From DASVLX01 sp035552275 (GTDB taxonomy: Bacteria > Actinomycetota > Actinomycetes > Mycobacteriales > Pseudonocardiaceae): DNA of 7,683 bases. The translations under genes were made by a program, and so were the position numbers. Under the pieces are notes generated by a model. The model saw only the letters and a list, made by a program, of their open reading frames with translations. It had not been told where the DNA came from and searched no databases. The stretch is from NCBI GenBank assembly GCA_035552275.1, contig DASZLR010000211.1, forward strand, positions 1 to 7,683, written 5' to 3'. This document shows, piece by piece, positions 5,343-7,683 of the stretch. Position 1 is the stretch's first letter. Every line of letters starts with the position of its first letter.

Positions 5343-6578
5343 TCAGCCTGCCAACGCGGCGCGCATCGCGGCGAACTTGACCTCGGTCTCGCGCAGTTCG
5401 GTGTCCGGATCGGACTCCGGCACGATGCCGCAGCCGGCGAACAGCCGCGCCTGTCTGCCGGACAGCTGTCCGCAGCGCAGCGCCAGTCCGAGTTCGCCGC
5501 CGCCGGCCGCGTCCAGCCAGCCGACCGGCCCCGTGTACCGACCGCGATCCTGGCCTGCTTCCAATTCGGCGATCACCGTCAGCGCCAGCTCGCGGGGTGT
5601 GCCGGCGACCGCTGCGGTCGGATGCGCGGCGCCGGCCAGCGCCAGCAGCGACGTCCGGTCCGGCTCGGCGAGCAGGCCGTGCACGTCGGTGGCCAGATGC
5701 GCGACATCGCGCAGCCGCAGCACGGTCGGCCCGAAGGTCTGGACCGACCGACAGTGGCCGCGCAACGACGTGAGCAGGGAGTCAACCGCGTGCCGGTGCT
5801 CGTCGCGATGCTTGGCCGACCGCAGCGGGTGCCGGTCGACGTCGGTGCCGGCCCAGGTGGTGCCGGCCAGCACCCGGGAGAACACCTCGTCGCCATGCCG
5901 GCGCAGCAGCATTTCCGGGGTGGCGCCGATCAGCCCGTCGACGGCGAACGTCCAGCAGCTCGGATCGCGATCGGCCAGGCGCCGCAACGGAAAGCGGGGG
6001 TCGATGGGCTCGCTCGCCTCGACGATCACGTCACGGGCCAGCACAACCTTGCGGAGTCGGCCGGTGTCCGGGCCGCCGCCCATCCGGCGGACTGCCTCGG
6101 CCACCGCGTCCCGGTAGCGGTCGGCGGTGAGCTCGCCGTCATGGCAGCGCAGGACGCGGGTCGGCCGCACCAGTTCCGGCTCCGTCGCGTGGCGACCTAT
6201 CCGGGTGATCCAACTTCGGCCCGACCGACGGCCGACGATCACCTTCGGCACGATCAGCACCGAATCGCCGGGGTCGTCGGCGAACGCGAAGCTGGCGAAC
6301 GCGACCAGTCCGCTGCCCGGCTGGGCCACCGGGTCGTGGACATCGGCCCGGCCGCAGATCTCCCGCCAGGCCCGATCGGCGTCGGCGAACCGTTGTGGGC
6401 CGGTCGTTTCCACCCGCAACGCCTCGCCCCAGCCCACGATCCCGTCACCGGCCCGCACCCAGCACAGCACGTCGTGCGGGCTGGGCAACAGGTCGACCAG
6501 ATCGCCGATGTCGGCGACGGCGCGGGTGCGCACGGACAGCGGCGCGGTAGCCCGGCGCTGGGGTGTCGGTGCGAGCAT
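5343..6578 (-). CDS. isochorismate synthase (EntC/DhbC/MenF type)
   Basis: This 411-residue protein converts chorismate to isochorismate with Mg2+. The first 140 residues are the variable N-terminal part. The chorismate-binding domain follows: L-R-K-V-V-L-A-R-D-V about 175-184 with the likely catalytic Lys177, G-A-T-P-E-M-L about 218-224, and S-R-V-L-A-G-T-T about 234-241. Further on are S-A-K-H-R-D-E-H about 254-261, A-H-P-T-A-A-V-A-G-T-P about 318-328, and R-Y-T-G-P-V-G-W about 347-354. The metal-site region I-V-P-E-S-D-P-D-T-E-L-R-E-T-E-V-K lies about 385-401. The HPTxAV block and G-P-V-G-W favour isochorismate synthase over anthranilate or aminodeoxychorismate synthase, and there is no amidotransferase domain; salicylate synthase is less likely. 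ATG 6578 has GGAGG 5 nt upstream and lies 15 bp after the monooxygenase gene. No menaquinone gene is near, and a methyltransferase and monooxygenase flank it, so a secondary-metabolite or siderophore role is inferred. Confidence 0.9.
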   Translation of the reverse strand: MLAPTPQRRATAPLSVRTRAVADIGDLVDLLPSPHDVLCWVRAGDGIVGWGEALRVETTGPQRFADADRAWREICGRADVHDPVAQPGSGLVAFASFAFADDPGDSVLIVPKVIVGRRSGRSWITRIGRHATEPELVRPTRVLRCHDGELTADRYRDAVAEAVRRMGGGPDTGRLRKVVLARDVIVEASEPIDPRFPLRRLADRDPSCWTFAVDGLIGATPEMLLRRHGDEVFSRVLAGTTWAGTDVDRHPLRSAKHRDEHRHAVDSLLTSLRGHCRSVQTFGPTVLRLRDVAHLATDVHGLLAEPDRTSLLALAGAAHPTAAVAGTPRELALTVIAELEAGQDRGRYTGPVGWLDAAGGGELGLALRCGQLSGRQARLFAGCGIVPESDPDTELRETEVKFAAMRAALAG

Positions 6579-6593
6579 GTCCGCCTCCGGTGC

Positions 6594-7683
6594 TCAGATC
6601 AGGTCGGTGATGTTGGGTTCCACGCCGAGCAGGGCGCGGCCGAACAGTTCGGCGTTGGTGGCCGGGTTCGCGACCGCGTGCGCGGCGGCGGTGTGCATGT
6701 CGAGCAGCAGCGGGGCCAGCGGGCTCGACTCGGCCAGTGCGGCGGCGCCCTGCGCCGCGACCAGGGCGTCCACCGCGTCCCGACATTCCCGCACGGCCCG
6801 TCCGGTGCGGGCCCGGAGGCCGGCGCGGGTCCGGTAGTCGATGTCGGCGCCGGCGCGGGTGTGCCGGTCCACGAGGTCGGCGCTGTCGTGGGCGATCAGC
6901 CGCACCAGGTCGACAGTGGTGGCCGCTTCGGCGACGGCGAGTTGGAACGCGGTGGAGTCGGAGCGCCGACGGTAGTTGGTGAACGATATTCCGCGCCGGT
7001 CCGCCTGGCCGAGCACGTAGTCCAGTGCTTCGGCGGCGATGCCGAGATACGGCGCGATCATATAGCTGACCAACGCCGGCAGCAGGGCGCCGCGCTCTCG
7101 CGGGCCGAGCCGCAGCACCCGGTGGTCCGGCACGGCGAGGTCATCACCGATCAGCGTGTTGCTTCCGGTGCCGCGCATGCCAACGGTGAACCAGGTGTCC
7201 GCAACGGACAGTTCGTCGGCACGCACCAGCGCCAGCGCCGTACCGTCCGGTTCGGACTGTCCTGCGGTCAGGGTGGGAAAACCGAGGATGGCCCATTGGG
7301 CGTGCGCGCAGCCCGAGGCCGGCGCCCATCGCCCGCACAACGACCATCCGCCGTCGACGCGCCGGGCGGTGGCGTGCGGGGTGAGCACCGCGCAGACCGC
7401 GGTGTCCGGACCGTCCGCGTAGACCTCACACTGCGCCTGCTCGGGGAACAGGCCGACCAGCCAGTCGGCCGAGCCGAGGATCATCACCACCCAGCCGGCG
7501 GACGGGTCGGCGCGGGCGATCTCGGCGGTGGCGTCGACGGCGGTCCGCAGGTCGACCGCCAGACCGCCGAACCGCTGCGGCACCAGCAATCGGAGCAGAC
7601 CGTGCTCGGTGAGCGCGTCCACGGTCTCCTTCGGCAGCCGGCGGTCCCGGTCGCCGTCGGCGCGGCGCTGCGTCAACAACGGA
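6594..7683 (-). CDS. acyl-CoA-dehydrogenase-fold flavin-dependent monooxygenase, partial (5' end cut)
   Basis: About 362 residues are visible, and the frame stays open to the right edge. A TTG at 7679 is possible, but family proteins begin some 20 residues earlier, so the gene almost certainly continues past the window. Seen (counting from 7679): R-R-L-P about 13-16, G-L-L-R-L-L-V-P-Q-R-F-G-G-L about 27-40, G-R-W-A-P-A-S-G-C-A-H-A about 116-127, T-W-F-T-V-G-M-R-G-T-G-S about 162-173, V-P-D-H-R about 183-187, and a four-helix C-terminal domain ending E-L-F-G-R-A-L-L-G. These blocks match group D two-component monooxygenases (HsaA, ActVA-ORF5 type), which use reduced FMN or FAD from a separate reductase to hydroxylate aromatic substrates. 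True acyl-CoA dehydrogenation is less likely. It is the first visible gene of the operon with isochorismate synthase 15 bp downstream. The reductase and substrate are not in the window. Confidence 0.85.
   Translation of the reverse strand, partial: PLLTQRRADGDRDRRLPKETVDALTEHGLLRLLVPQRFGGLAVDLRTAVDATAEIARADPSAGWVVMILGSADWLVGLFPEQAQCEVYADGPDTAVCAVLTPHATARRVDGGWSLCGRWAPASGCAHAQWAILGFPTLTAGQSEPDGTALALVRADELSVADTWFTVGMRGTGSNTLIGDDLAVPDHRVLRLGPRERGALLPALVSYMIAPYLGIAAEALDYVLGQADRRGISFTNYRRRSDSTAFQLAVAEAATTVDLVRLIAHDSADLVDRHTRAGADIDYRTRAGLRARTGRAVRECRDAVDALVAAQGAAALAESSPLAPLLLDMHTAAAHAVANPATNAELFGRALLGVEPNITDLI

Noticed and set aside
4858..6117. Long + strand open frame (419 residues)
   Set aside because: It is antisense to the methyltransferase and isochorismate synthase, both with clear motifs, and shows no domain of its own.

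Overview
The window comes from a high-GC actinobacterium. The evidence is a DUF5753/DUF397 regulator pair, a family expanded in Streptomyces, Pseudonocardiales and relatives; a PPOX-fold protein of a type that usually binds F420; several GTG starts; and strongly G/C-ending codons. I cannot fix the genus. No rRNA, tRNA, CRISPR array, transposase or integrase is visible.

Left part, about 1-2241: an accessory-looking stretch, less GC-rich than the rest. It opens with two decayed regulatory genes on the + strand. One is a DUF5753 protein that has lost the middle of its domain. The other is a DUF397 gene broken by one extra A. A Phd/YefM antitoxin and VapC-type PIN toxin follow as an overlapping pair, with a promoter and inverted repeat just upstream. 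A PPOX-fold flavin/F420 protein lies convergent to the toxin, 6 bp away. Divergent from it, across an 89 bp gap, is a short Mrr-type endonuclease-domain protein with one N-terminal membrane helix.

Right part, about 2269-7683: all genes are on the - strand. In transcription order they are an acyl-CoA-dehydrogenase-fold flavin monooxygenase (cut by the right edge), an isochorismate synthase, an O-methyltransferase, an Asp-box beta-propeller protein, a MoaD/ThiS-like ubiquitin-fold protein ending in Gly-Gly, and a two-helix membrane protein of the general-stress (YflT-like) type. The first three genes are separated by 15 and 2 bp and look like one operon: chorismate is isomerised, and an oxygenase and a methyltransferase are available to decorate an aromatic product. 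This suggests the edge of a secondary-metabolite cluster continuing to the right. The enzyme that would use isochorismate (pyruvate lyase or isochorismatase) is not in the window, so the product is unknown. After a 56 bp gap, the propeller and MoaD-like genes form a second tight pair.

No clearly new system is demonstrated. The best leads are the isochorismate/monooxygenase/methyltransferase operon, the propeller plus sulfur-carrier-like pair, and the side-by-side decay of the regulator pair.
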